Below are positions 17,070 to 25,413 of a stretch of 64,000 nt of DNA, piece by piece. Source of the DNA: Advenella sp. S44 (lineage in GTDB: Bacteria > Pseudomonadota > Gammaproteobacteria > Burkholderiales > Burkholderiaceae_B); the NCBI RefSeq assembly GCF_002810445.1, contig NZ_NEXS01000011.1, positions 1 through 64,000 on the forward strand. Direction: 5' to 3'. The number at the start of each line of letters is the position of its first letter. The stretch's first letter is position 1. Made by a program: the position numbers and the translations under genes. The notes below the pieces were generated by a model that searched no databases, had not been told where the DNA came from, and was given only the letters and a program-made list of their open reading frames with translations.

Positions 17070-18248
17070 ATGAAGGAAATTGACACGCAAGATCTACCGC
17101 TGGCAGGAATCAAAATCATAGAGTTTTGTTCAGTCGCTGCCGGCCCATTCTGTGGCATGCTGCTCGCCGACATGGGTGCGGAAGTAATTAAAGTAGAGCC
17201 GCCAGACGGTGACACACTTAGACAATGGCCGCCCCTCAATAACGGTTACAGTGAAAATTTTGCATCGCTCAATCGAAATAAAATGTCTGTACAGCTTAAT
17301 TTGAAAAATTCGGACGACCTTCGTCTGGCTCGACAGATGATTTTAAGTTCGGACGTCGTAATCGAAAATAATCGACCTGGCGTCATGAAGCGATTAGGAC
17401 TGAGTTATGAAACGTTCTCCGAGGAAAAGCCCGCTCTTATTTATTGCTCTATCTCTGCATACGGCCAAAGTGGTCCTCGATCAACTGAGGGGGGATTCGA
17501 CCTTACCATGCAGGCTGCAGCGGGCGTCATGAGCGTGACGGGCGAGGAAAACGGTGCCCCAGCCAAATGCGGAGTGCCAATCTCCGATTTTTCGTCTGGA
17601 CTGTATGCTGCTTTTGCCATTGCTTCAACATTAGCAAGTGTACGCGCTGGTGGCACAGGCAAACATATTGACGTCCCCATGTTTGGCTGTACTTTGGGCG
17701 TGGCTGCCTTGCAGACCAGCGAGTATTTTGGCACCGGCCTCAATCCACGCCGCCTCGGCTCTGCACATCCCCGAAATGCGCCATACCAGGCATTTAGTGC
17801 TAAAGACGGTTATTTCGCCATAGCAGCCGGAAACCAGAAACTCTGGTCAGCTGTCTGCGAGGTAGTACAAATACCTGAATTGGAGCAGGACCCACGGTTC
17901 GCCACTACCTCATTACGCGCCCAAAACCAGATAGCGCTCAAGGAGATGCTTGAGCGGTCTTTTAATCTTCAATCTGTGGACCACTGGATTAACGCTTTCA
18001 AAGAAGCTGGCGTACCACATGCACATATTAATGATTACGCGTCTGCTTTGAACGATCCGCAAGTTGCACATATGAACTGGGTGCGAGCGGTTAATTTACC
18101 GGATGGCACTGAAATAAAAACGTTTGCGTCACCACTTATGCTGAGTGGCGAAGGACTACCGATTCGTATTAATCCGCCCGCGTTAGGCGCACATACCAAT
18201 CTTATACGATCACAATTTTCAACAACTAAAGGAGACATTGAGCAATGA
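17070..18248 (+). CDS. Class III (CaiB/BaiF) CoA-transferase, candidate 3-sulfinopropionate CoA-transferase
   Basis: A 392-residue family III CoA-transferase. The N-terminal LAGIKIIEFCSVAAGPFCGMLLADMGAEVIKVEPP is typical, and the catalytic aspartate is D173 in GVPISDFSSGLYAAF. It is coupled by ATGA overlap to a thiol dioxygenase with the residues of 3-mercaptopropionate dioxygenase. In Variovorax and Advenella, 3-mercaptopropionate is oxidised to 3-sulfinopropionate, which a class III CoA-transferase (Act) activates using succinyl-CoA. That precedent makes Act the best hypothesis. The third step, a sulfinopropionyl-CoA desulfinase, is not in the window. Confidence 0.8.
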   Translation: MKEIDTQDLPLAGIKIIEFCSVAAGPFCGMLLADMGAEVIKVEPPDGDTLRQWPPLNNGYSENFASLNRNKMSVQLNLKNSDDLRLARQMILSSDVVIENNRPGVMKRLGLSYETFSEEKPALIYCSISAYGQSGPRSTEGGFDLTMQAAAGVMSVTGEENGAPAKCGVPISDFSSGLYAAFAIASTLASVRAGGTGKHIDVPMFGCTLGVAALQTSEYFGTGLNPRRLGSAHPRNAPYQAFSAKDGYFAIAAGNQKLWSAVCEVVQIPELEQDPRFATTSLRAQNQIALKEMLERSFNLQSVDHWINAFKEAGVPHAHINDYASALNDPQVAHMNWVRAVNLPDGTEIKTFASPLMLSGEGLPIRINPPALGAHTNLIRSQFSTTKGDIEQ

Positions 18249-18835
18249 GTTACAACAAACTCCAGACAACAGTAGAGGCGCTCAGCCGCCTCGTGGAACG
18301 CAAAGGGCTGACAGAAGCTCAGGCACTTGAGGAATCCAGAAAGCTAATTGCTGATCTGGTCAAAACAGACGACTGGCTGCCTGATCAGATGGCGCAGCCA
18401 CATCCAGATTATTATCGGCAATATCTCTTGTATGGAGATCCGCAAGACAGATTCTCGTTAGTGAGTTTTGTGTGGGGCCCCGGACAAAAGACTCCCGTTC
18501 ACGACCACACCGTTTGGGGTGTAATCGGTATGCTCCGAGGCGCGGAAGTCGACCAGCCCTTCCGTCGAACAGAGAATGGACTGGAGCCGACGGGACCGCA
18601 ACACACACTGCAACCGGGTGATACTGCTTGTGTATCTCCTACTATTGGCGATATTCATCGGGTGAGTAACGCCTACGCTGATCAGGTCTCAATAAGTATT
18701 CATTTGTACGGCGGTAATATCGGTCGTATTCAACGAAGCGTGTATGATCCCGTGACAGGACAACCCAAGCAATTCATCTCAGGTTATTCCAATGCTCTTG
18801 CTCCCAATCTCTGGGTCGAAACCCCACAATCCTGA
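18245..18835 (+). CDS. mdo: Cysteine-dioxygenase-family thiol dioxygenase, probable 3-mercaptopropionate dioxygenase
   Basis: A 196-residue cupin of the cysteine dioxygenase family. The non-haem iron ligands are H86 and H88 (PVHDHTVWGV) and H138 (GDIHRVSN). The outer-sphere triad S151-x-H153-x-Y155 (SIHLY) is spaced exactly as the Ser-His-Tyr triad of bacterial 3-mercaptopropionate dioxygenases, and the C-terminal FISGYSN is intact. These enzymes convert 3-mercaptopropionate (or cysteine, less well) to the sulfinic acid with O2 in the cytosol. The start overlaps the CoA-transferase stop. Together they would oxidise and then activate the thiol acid. Cysteine dioxygenase activity cannot be excluded. 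Confidence 0.83.
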   Translation: MSYNKLQTTVEALSRLVERKGLTEAQALEESRKLIADLVKTDDWLPDQMAQPHPDYYRQYLLYGDPQDRFSLVSFVWGPGQKTPVHDHTVWGVIGMLRGAEVDQPFRRTENGLEPTGPQHTLQPGDTACVSPTIGDIHRVSNAYADQVSISIHLYGGNIGRIQRSVYDPVTGQPKQFISGYSNALAPNLWVETPQS

Positions 18836-19153
18836 GATAGAACCAAACGCAACATACACAGCACGTGGCGAATTGTCCAGCGAACGCAAACCAGTGAGTT
18901 ATTGTTTCTGGATTCATAGCCCAGAGCGCTCAGTCGCTGGCAGAAAGTCGTGTATTAAACGTTGAAAAAGTAGCTGTTTATCAATGTTGTTGATAAATAA
19001 ACATGGCAGTTCGTCTGCGCACGTCCTGCTATGTCCCGGAAAATCGTATGGCGTCTGGCTACTATCAAGCTTAACGCTCAAATTTGTCACCGCCTGACTT
19101 TTTTCCCTCTCGATGCCAGCCGCAAACCCTCTTTTGAAGCCCGGAATACTTTC
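18836..19153. other. Intergenic with an 8-bp inverted repeat
   Basis: No intact gene. An inverted repeat TTTATCAA-TGTTG-TTGATAAA lies at 18977-18997; it has no T-run and could be a protein-binding site or a weak hairpin. The region leads into the decayed YcaQ-like gene. Confidence 0.4.
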
Positions 19154-19436
19154 CCCAAAGCTCGCCGTATCGTCCCCCCAGCCCGAGGCTCAATACTCAT
19201 AATCGGAATGGTGGCGTCAAAATGCGGCAGCTTCGTCGGTCAATCAGACAGCTCGACGTGGTCCAAATCGACAGTGTCAACGTCCTTGCGCGTGTCCACT
19301 ATTACTTTACCTGCCACTCTTTCCACGCCTCAGTTCCAACAACCGCAGTCTTCTGGACCCAGATACCGCCGCCAAGTTCAAAATTTTCTTCGAATATTGG
19401 GCACATGCGGCGTTGATGTTGTTGATACACTGCTAG
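19154..19436 (+). pseudogene. Decayed YcaQ-family (winged-helix DNA glycosylase) gene, N-terminal part
   Basis: Three reading frames together restore the start of a YcaQ-family protein. One frame gives PKARRIVPPARG (family: ARRIALAAQG). A second gives MRQLRRSIRQLDVVQIDSVN followed by VLARVHY, the hallmark QIDSVNVLxRxHY. A third gives PLFPRLSSNNRSLLD and then KFKIFFEYWAHAALML, matching PLFSRLG...LLD...FEYWAHEASLLP. At least two frameshifts and the loss of about 300 C-terminal residues show that the gene is dead. YcaQ proteins unhook DNA crosslinks. The match order and spacing make chance very unlikely. Confidence 0.75.
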
Positions 19437-19472
19437 TCGTTACGGTGCAGTAGATAGCCATCGACCAAACGC

Positions 19473-20078
19473 TCATTCTGCCCTTCTGATCGCCTCTTCC
19501 AGCATATCCAGCCTGTCCTGCCCCCAAAACAGTTCGTTCTTAAAAACATACGAAGGAGAACCGAATACACCGCAAGCCACGGCTTCATCGGTAAATTTCC
19601 GGTAGAGAGCAATAATCTGCGGCGCTTGTGCCTGGTTCATCAGCGTCAGGCCATCCAGGCCATGTTTATTCGCAATATCAATCAGAGTTATGTCAGATGA
19701 AATATCCTCATCTTCGCACCACTCGGCACGAAGAATGGATTTGGACAATTGGGCGATATCGATGCCGTTCTGGCTTGCTGCAATCACCATGCACGATGCC
19801 AGGTCTGCATTCGGGCACATGTATTTAGGCTGCAGGTTAATGCTGATGTCCAGTTTGCGGCACCACCGTTTCAATTCGGCGATGCGATAGGCCTGGCGTT
19901 CGGGCGAGCGCTGATGCAGAAGCATCCCGCCCGTCCTGGCGTAGACATCAGGAAGGTCTACTGGCTTGTAGTTAATTGCTGCATCGTATTTTTCCGCAAT
20001 ACGCGCCAGGCGATCCGCCCCCAGATAGGCCCAGTCGGAGTTCAGCCAAAAATAATAGTCTATGGTTTTGCCACTCAT
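19473..20078 (-). CDS. DsbA-fold oxidoreductase, 2-hydroxychromene-2-carboxylate isomerase-like
   Basis: A 201-residue thioredoxin-fold protein of the DsbA/kappa-GST family. Features are the N-terminal IDYYFWLNSDWAYLGADRL, where a serine or asparagine replaces the CxxC of true DsbA, the central helical insertion, and the C-terminal GVFGSPSYVFKNELFWGQDRLDML typical of HCCA isomerases. The upstream extension of the frame lies inside the transporter gene, so the ATG overlapping the transporter stop (ATGA) is used. Known members use glutathione for cis-trans isomerisation in aromatic ring cleavage. With the aldolase and transporter this suggests a small aromatic or hydroxy-acid catabolic operon. 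Confidence 0.83.
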   Translation of the reverse strand: MSGKTIDYYFWLNSDWAYLGADRLARIAEKYDAAINYKPVDLPDVYARTGGMLLHQRSPERQAYRIAELKRWCRKLDISINLQPKYMCPNADLASCMVIAASQNGIDIAQLSKSILRAEWCEDEDISSDITLIDIANKHGLDGLTLMNQAQAPQIIALYRKFTDEAVACGVFGSPSYVFKNELFWGQDRLDMLEEAIRRAE

Positions 20079-21403
20079 GACCGGGCCTCTTGCATTTCCG
20101 TCAGCGGCGCAAATTTGGCGGGGCCATGCATGAATATGGAGCTGATAATGGCAATCACACCCAAACCGCTCAGGTACCACACGATATAGCGTGGATCGCC
20201 GTCACCATAGGCAAGCAGCGACGTTGCAATCAGTGGTGCCAGGCCGCCGCCGATAGCGCCAGAGACCTGCACTGCGATCGATATACCACTATATCTGACC
20301 TCAGGCGGGAACTGGGCAGAAAAAAGACTTCCCTCGGGACCATACAGGCAGGCGTAGACCACACCGATGGCAATGATCATTGCAATATTGATGGACGCGA
20401 CGTCCAAGCTGCCGAGCATAGAAAAAAACAAGGAGGAAAACAGCAATATGCCAATAGAACCTGCCATGAATACCCATTTAAAACTCAGGCGATCGCCAAG
20501 AATGCCAAACAGCGGCATGGTAAAGAGCGATACCAATGCGCCCCAGATAGTGGCATCCAGCATCACCATCCGATCAACACCAAGGGTATTGGTGGTATAG
20601 GCCAGTGCAAAGGTGACCACTGTGTAGAACCAGGTTACTTCGGCAAGCCTGCCGCCCACAACAACAAGCACTTCTTTCGGATACTTCTTCAGGACGATCA
20701 TGGCCGGCATCCCAACCTTTTCGCCTTTCTTTTTCATGCGCTCAAAGTCTGGGGATTCGGCAACCTTGACGCGGATGAACCAGCCAACCAGCAAGAGTAG
20801 AACGCTGGCCAGGAAAGGAATTCTCCACCCCCAGGCCAACATGTCTTCGTTGGGCAATGACGCCACGGCGCCCATTGCCAAAGAAGACAGAATCAGGCCC
20901 GGGGCAACCCCCGCTTGAGGCAGGCTGCCAAAGAATCCTTTTTTGCCTTCGGGGGCATGCTCCACGGCCATCAATACAGCGCCGCCCCATTCGCCGCCCA
21001 CGGCGATACCCTGTATAAATCGCATGAGCACCAGCAACACCGCGCCCCAGTAGCCAATGGATTCATACGAGGGAATGAGCCCGATCAGGATCGTCGGAAT
21101 CCCCATCATGAACAATGTAATGAGCAGCATAGACTTTCGGCCGACCTTGTCACCGAAATGGCCGAAAATAATACCACCCAGCGGTCGGGCAAAGAATCCC
21201 ACGGAATAGGTGGCAAACGCAGCCAGCGTCCCCGTCAATGGATCGAACGAAGGAAAAAAGATCGTATTGAAAACCAGTGCTGCGGCTGTTCCGTATAAGA
21301 AAAAGTCGTACCACTCAATGGTTGTCCCCATCATGCTTGCCAGGCCTGCCGTCACATATTGCGAACGCGAACGGACAGACCCGGATGTCGTATTATTCGC
21401 CAT
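20075..21403 (-). CDS. MFS transporter, metabolite:H+ symporter (MHS) family
   Basis: A 442-residue, 12-segment inner-membrane symporter of the MHS group (ShiA, KgtP, ProP relatives). Typical stretches are GTTIEWYDFFLYGTAAALVF in segment 1, the loop GHFGDKVGRKSMLLITL, and FIQGIAVGGEWGGAVLMAVEHAP. MHS proteins import organic acids or compatible solutes with protons. It lies between the class II aldolase gene (53-bp gap) and the DsbA-like gene (ATGA overlap), in one minus-strand operon, so it probably imports the operon's substrate. Confidence 0.9.
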   Translation of the reverse strand: MANNTTSGSVRSRSQYVTAGLASMMGTTIEWYDFFLYGTAAALVFNTIFFPSFDPLTGTLAAFATYSVGFFARPLGGIIFGHFGDKVGRKSMLLITLFMMGIPTILIGLIPSYESIGYWGAVLLVLMRFIQGIAVGGEWGGAVLMAVEHAPEGKKGFFGSLPQAGVAPGLILSSLAMGAVASLPNEDMLAWGWRIPFLASVLLLLVGWFIRVKVAESPDFERMKKKGEKVGMPAMIVLKKYPKEVLVVVGGRLAEVTWFYTVVTFALAYTTNTLGVDRMVMLDATIWGALVSLFTMPLFGILGDRLSFKWVFMAGSIGILLFSSLFFSMLGSLDVASINIAMIIAIGVVYACLYGPEGSLFSAQFPPEVRYSGISIAVQVSGAIGGGLAPLIATSLLAYGDGDPRYIVWYLSGLGVIAIISSIFMHGPAKFAPLTEMQEARS

Positions 21404-21456
21404 CCCGGTTCCTTTTAATAATAATGAACTTTATCGTCTGTTTAACGTGCCAGTAA

Positions 21457-22236
21457 CTACTTCAGATCTAGCGGCGCAATACCATGCGTCTGCCTGCACC
21501 AGTAATTAAAGGTCGCCTTGACGATTGAATTTTTAAGCAGATAATCGTGGGCTTCAGCGGCAAGCTTGTCATCAACGGGAGTCAGCTTGCCAAATGCCTG
21601 CGCACGGATCTGCATACGAGCTGCGCGCTCAAGGTAAACCGACAGGTAGGTCGCCTCTTCACAGGAGGTACCCGCGGTCAAATACCCATGATGGGCCAGG
21701 ATAATTGCCTTTTTTTGTCCCAATGCCTTTGAAATAATGACGCCTTCTTCATCGGCAATCGGCACACCGGGCCATTCACCCAGAAATGCGCAATCGTTAT
21801 GCAAGGGAGTCATATCCATTTGGGAGATAATCAATGGCTGTCGCGCAGCGGCAAGGGCGGACGCCCAGGGCGAGTGAGTATGAATAATGCTGTTGACATC
21901 GGGGCGGGCATCGTAGACCCACAGGTGAAAGCGAGTCGCCGGGTTGGCCATGCCCTCTCCCGTCAACGTATTGAGATCGCGATCAACTTCGATGAAATCT
22001 TCAGGTTTCGCTTCGTCAAAACCCAGGCCAAAGCGCAAGGTCCAATAGGCACCCGGGCGCTCCGATCTTACGCTGATCTGCCCTGCCAGGCCCGCTTCCT
22101 GTTCGGTCATGGCCAGGATTCGACAGGCGTAGGCCATAGTCTCTTTTGTGTCCCGCTCTACAATTTGCAGATGCTTGGACATCTCCTGGGTTGCACGCTT
22201 ATCGAAGTAGGATTTTTCTCTTAATGGCGCATTCAT
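21457..22236 (-). CDS. Class II aldolase/adducin family protein
   Basis: A 259-residue class II aldolase-like protein. Zinc ligands are visible as H119 and H121 in SIIHTHSPWASAL and at H182/H183 in ILAHHGYLTAG; the N-terminal CRILAMTEQEAGLAGQISVR is typical of the family. The start was placed at MNAPLREK because GGAGG lies 8 bases upstream; a start six codons earlier is possible. Members are retro-aldolases, epimerases or decarboxylases of sugar and hydroxy acids. It heads an operon with an MHS transporter and a DsbA-like isomerase. Confidence 0.85.
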   Translation of the reverse strand: MNAPLREKSYFDKRATQEMSKHLQIVERDTKETMAYACRILAMTEQEAGLAGQISVRSERPGAYWTLRFGLGFDEAKPEDFIEVDRDLNTLTGEGMANPATRFHLWVYDARPDVNSIIHTHSPWASALAAARQPLIISQMDMTPLHNDCAFLGEWPGVPIADEEGVIISKALGQKKAIILAHHGYLTAGTSCEEATYLSVYLERAARMQIRAQAFGKLTPVDDKLAAEAHDYLLKNSIVKATFNYWCRQTHGIAPLDLK

Positions 22237-22341
22237 GCTGTGGCCTCCATACATGATCTGTTTATATAAAAACTTTCAAGGTTCTATGACAGATTCTATT
22301 GATTCAAATCAAATATAGCTATAAAGCAAAACTCATAGCAG

Positions 22342-23238
22342 CTATTCCACCTGTTCGTTCATGGCTTTCGACAACTGCAATATGCATTGCTCCAGGGCAA
22401 TGGCCAAAGCACTCAGCGGTTTGTCATGATGCTTGATCAATACCATTCTTCGTCGCAATAAGGGCAGTTCGATTTTCACCTTCTTCAAGCCATAGTCTGC
22501 CAGCACTTTTGTCGGAATCCTGGACGGCAAAATGCAATCGCCGACGCCTGAAGAAACAAGCTTTAACATGGCGTCCACCGTTTCGGCTTCCGTCACGAAA
22601 TGTGGCTCCAGGCCGCCACTGTGTATCATTTTGCGAAGGGCATAGTGTGGGGGGAAGCCGACCAGCTGGAGTGTTGTGCAGGTCAGATCCTGTGGCCCAC
22701 TCAAGGCGCTGTCCTGTCTGACAATCAGCGCCATGTCTTCTTCAAACAGCGCAGTAGACACTAGCACATCAGAATTGACTGCCGAATCGTAGACCAATCC
22801 CAGCTCTGCATTTCCGTGTTCGACCAGCGTCACGACTTCTGGCGAGCTTCTACCCATGAGTGAAAGATTGACATGCGGCCGGTTGCTGACAAAAGTGGCC
22901 ACGCAATCTGCCGTGAAATAATAGCTAAGCGTGTGCACGGCCGCCAGGCGCACCGTACCCTGAGTAATGCCTTGCTTGCGCACCTGATCCATCGCCCGGT
23001 CTATTTCCAGAAAGGCGGGTTTGACTGATTCATAGAGAATCTCTCCGGCCTCAGTCAGCTTGAGTCCCCGCCCGGTCCGCACGAACAAGCGCTGGTCTAC
23101 ATGGGCCTCAAGCAGCGCCAATTGTTTACTAAGTCCGGATTGCGTTTGATCCAGGACTGTTGCCGCCTTTGACAGAGAACCCAAATCGGCAATAGAAACA
23201 AAAAAACGCAATCGACGGTCAACCGAGTCTAAAGACAT
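22342..23238 (-). CDS. LysR family transcriptional regulator
   Basis: A 298-residue LysR regulator. The HTH is LGSLSKAATVLDQTQSGLSKQL and the linker helix ALLEAHVDQRLFVRTGRGLKLTEAG. The effector domain contains VEHGNAELGLVYDS and SSGVGDCILPSR. The start MSLDSVDRR was chosen because a GGGGAG site lies just upstream; earlier residues in the frame look non-native. It lies upstream of, and on the same strand as, the aldolase-MHS-DsbA operon with a 105-bp gap holding the likely promoter, so it is the natural regulator of that operon. Confidence 0.87.
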   Translation of the reverse strand: MSLDSVDRRLRFFVSIADLGSLSKAATVLDQTQSGLSKQLALLEAHVDQRLFVRTGRGLKLTEAGEILYESVKPAFLEIDRAMDQVRKQGITQGTVRLAAVHTLSYYFTADCVATFVSNRPHVNLSLMGRSSPEVVTLVEHGNAELGLVYDSAVNSDVLVSTALFEEDMALIVRQDSALSGPQDLTCTTLQLVGFPPHYALRKMIHSGGLEPHFVTEAETVDAMLKLVSSGVGDCILPSRIPTKVLADYGLKKVKIELPLLRRRMVLIKHHDKPLSALAIALEQCILQLSKAMNEQVE

Positions 23239-23420
23239 ATTATTCTCCCCGGGCAAACATTGAAATGAGCCCCGTGATATCCATCGGCAAGAACAGCAAT
23301 CACCTTCATTATGGTTCAAACAGAAACTGACGTTTGATTTAACCGCTGTCCTTGGAGCAGTATGGCAAAGCGAAAGCTATCCTCAACCTCCAATTCAGGA
23401 GATTGTGCCGATAGACATCT

Positions 23421-24272
23421 TCAACGCGCCACCATCCCGCCACTTATCAACGACGCAAAGACAGCCTCGGCGTCCCGCGCGTCCAGCGTCCCGCGCACCA
23501 AAGCAGATGACAACGCTTCTCCTGCCCCCACAAAGCCGATGCACCGCTTTTCCAGCTCTCCCTCAGGCAAAGTGTCGAAAGGCTTTAGCACCGCGACGAA
23601 CATCATGATCACGTTGTCGAGCAGTTCCTGGAAAACGGCTGCCTTCTCTTGGCTACCGGCCAAGGCCGCGCCTACGGTGTGAAAGTCATCAGTGATGTCC
23701 GTTGCGCAATGGATATAGCTTGTTGCCAGCAAACGAATGGTCTCGCCCTGGTCTCGCGTTTCAGCAGCCATTGCCGCTTGAAATGCACTTACCCTCTCGG
23801 TATCGATCCACCGGTATAGCTCGATAAGCAGCACCGAGCGCGTACCGAAATGTTCGTACACCACGGGCTTGGAAACTCCGGCGCAGACAGCCAGGTTGCC
23901 CAGGGTAAGACGATCTGCGCCTTCATCACGGATGATAAGCAACGCTGTTTCAAGCAGTTGCTGGCGCCGTTCTTCCTTCGGCATCCTGCGTGCCGGCGCG
24001 TTTGAAGTCGGCTTTGAAGGCATCCTGGAAACCGTCTTTTGCAGCGTCTTTGAAGATATCTTTGAAGTAATCTTTGTCGGTGCCTTTGAAGTCGGCTTTG
24101 AAGGCTTCTTTGCACGTGCTTTTGAAGCCATACCTGGATGCATCTTTGAAGCAGCCGTTGTCGACGCCTTTGAAGCCGTTGTTGAAGTGGCCTTTGAAGC
24201 GGTGGTTGAAGACCCCTTTGAAGTTGTCTTTGCGGGCGGATTCAGGGCATTCTGGTCGGAAGCGTTAATCAC
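23421..24272 (-). CDS. TetR family regulator with long Lys/Ser/Thr/Ala-rich N-terminal extension
   Basis: A 283-residue protein in two parts. Residues 1 to about 95 are low-complexity and basic, built of short units ending in SK or TK (TTASKATSTTASKAS, KPTSKAPTKITSKISSK), and resemble histone-H1/AlgP-like tails. From about residue 97 (PKEERRQQLLETALLII) a normal TetR domain follows, with HTH TLGNLAVCAGVSKPVVYEHF and a ligand domain. The start is GTG with AAGGAGA nine bases upstream, which supports real translation of the tail. It diverges from the saccharopine-dehydrogenase-like gene over repeated GTAGGTT sites. The tail could add non-specific DNA binding; its function is unknown. Confidence 0.82.
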   Translation of the reverse strand: MINASDQNALNPPAKTTSKGSSTTASKATSTTASKASTTAASKMHPGMASKARAKKPSKPTSKAPTKITSKISSKTLQKTVSRMPSKPTSNAPARRMPKEERRQQLLETALLIIRDEGADRLTLGNLAVCAGVSKPVVYEHFGTRSVLLIELYRWIDTERVSAFQAAMAAETRDQGETIRLLATSYIHCATDITDDFHTVGAALAGSQEKAAVFQELLDNVIMMFVAVLKPFDTLPEGELEKRCIGFVGAGEALSSALVRGTLDARDAEAVFASLISGGMVAR

Positions 24273-24290
24273 AGTCGAATTTCTCCTTGC

Positions 24291-24347
24291 TTAACCTACC
24301 ATTAGTAGGTTAAGCTACTTTAAGTAGGTTTCCCCACTGTTAGTAGA
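24291..24347. promoter_or_regulatory. Triplicated operator-like sites between TetR and reductase genes
   Basis: A perfect 9-bp inverted repeat (TTAACCTAC-CATTA-GTAGGTTAA, 24291-24313) is followed by a weaker palindrome (CTACT-TTA-AGTAG, 24315-24327) and a third half site. The GTAG cores begin at 24305, 24324 and 24343, exactly 19 bp apart. The position between the divergent TetR and enzyme genes makes them probable operators of the tailed TetR protein. Confidence 0.6.
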
Positions 24348-24375
24348 TTCTAACCCTCTGCAAGGAAATATGACA

Positions 24376-25413
24376 ATGATTTCAGACGCAATTTTGTTGA
24401 TGGGCGGCACCGGCGCAATTGGACGCCAGACCGCAAGTGCACTGCGCAGCGCCTATCCCGATGTTCCTTTACTGATCGGCAGCCGCGATCTGGTTAAAAG
24501 CCGACAGGTGGCCAACGAGATCGGCAACGCCGAAGGCGTGGTGATCAATCCGCAGGCAGTCGATCTCGGCCTGGGCGAGCGTCGGGTCAGCGCGGTTGCG
24601 GTCTTTTACGCCGACCATCGCCTGGCGAGCCTGCGATTTGCGCACGCTCGCGGCGTACCTCACCTGAGCATTTCTTCGGGCATTTACGAAATCGCTCCTG
24701 AAGTGGCAACCTATATGCATTCCCCCGGTACTGCGGCCATTGTCCTGGGCTATGAATGGCTGGTCGGCGCCACAACCATCAGCGTGCTCAATTGTGCCAA
24801 ACCATTTGCCCAGTTGGATCAGATCACGATGAATGCGCTTGTTGATGAGCAGGATGAAGGCGGTCCGGCGGTTGCCGAAGATTTTGAACGCCTGGGCCGG
24901 ATGATGCCCGCTGCCTTCACCCGCCGCGGCGGCAGCTATGTCTGGCGCAGTAACGACGATGCAAAAGCCCGCTTCCGTGCGATCGATGGCACCGAAATGG
25001 AAAGCACTGGCTTTTCGTCTATCGATGTTGCCGGCCTGGCGGCCGCCACCGGGGCGTCGGACGTGCAATTTAATCTGGCCATCGGCGTCAGTTCATCACG
25101 ACGTCGTAGCGAACCCAAGTCCACGGAAATCATTATCGAAATGGCTGGCAAAGACCGTGACGGCCACCCGCTGCGCACCCGTCATGGCGTGTTCCATCCA
25201 GGCGGCGCCGCCCCGTTGACTGCGTTGGGAGTTAGCATGATTCTGGAGCGACTGGCCGGGCTGGACGGCAAAGCGCCAACGCGGCCAGGATTGTATTTTC
25301 CTTTCCAGGTTATCGATCATGCGAGTTATCTATCCCGCTTGCAGACCGAAGGCGGCAGCGTCGTGTCATTGGATGTGGAGGGATGTGAGTGTGGATCAGG
25401 CCATCCTGCCTAA
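24376..25413 (+). CDS. Saccharopine-dehydrogenase-like NAD(P)-binding oxidoreductase
   Basis: A 345-residue Rossmann-fold enzyme. The dinucleotide motif GGTGAIGR lies near the N-terminus after AILLM, followed by [18 protein letters not shown], where the basic residues suggest NADP. The overall layout is that of trans-acting saccharopine-dehydrogenase-like reductases. Two ATGs compete: the one used here has AAGGA nine bases upstream, while an ATG two codons earlier would be too close. The product probably acts on a small lipophilic or carbonyl compound controlled by the neighbouring TetR. It overlaps the convergent ABC operon end by 4 bp. Specific function not recognised. Confidence 0.75.
   Translation: MISDAILLMGGTGAIGRQTASALRSAYPDVPLLIGSRDLVKSRQVANEIGNAEGVVINPQAVDLGLGERRVSAVAVFYADHRLASLRFAHARGVPHLSISSGIYEIAPEVATYMHSPGTAAIVLGYEWLVGATTISVLNCAKPFAQLDQITMNALVDEQDEGGPAVAEDFERLGRMMPAAFTRRGGSYVWRSNDDAKARFRAIDGTEMESTGFSSIDVAGLAAATGASDVQFNLAIGVSSSRRRSEPKSTEIIIEMAGKDRDGHPLRTRHGVFHPGGAAPLTALGVSMILERLAGLDGKAPTRPGLYFPFQVIDHASYLSRLQTEGGSVVSLDVEGCECGSGHPA

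Noticed and set aside
19031-19453. 140-codon open frame as an intact gene
   Set aside because: Only a short piece matches YcaQ; the matching parts lie in three frames, so it is a pseudogene and not this single frame.
20090-20800. 236-codon plus-strand frame antisense to the MHS transporter
   Set aside because: No family resemblance; a shadow of the transporter gene.
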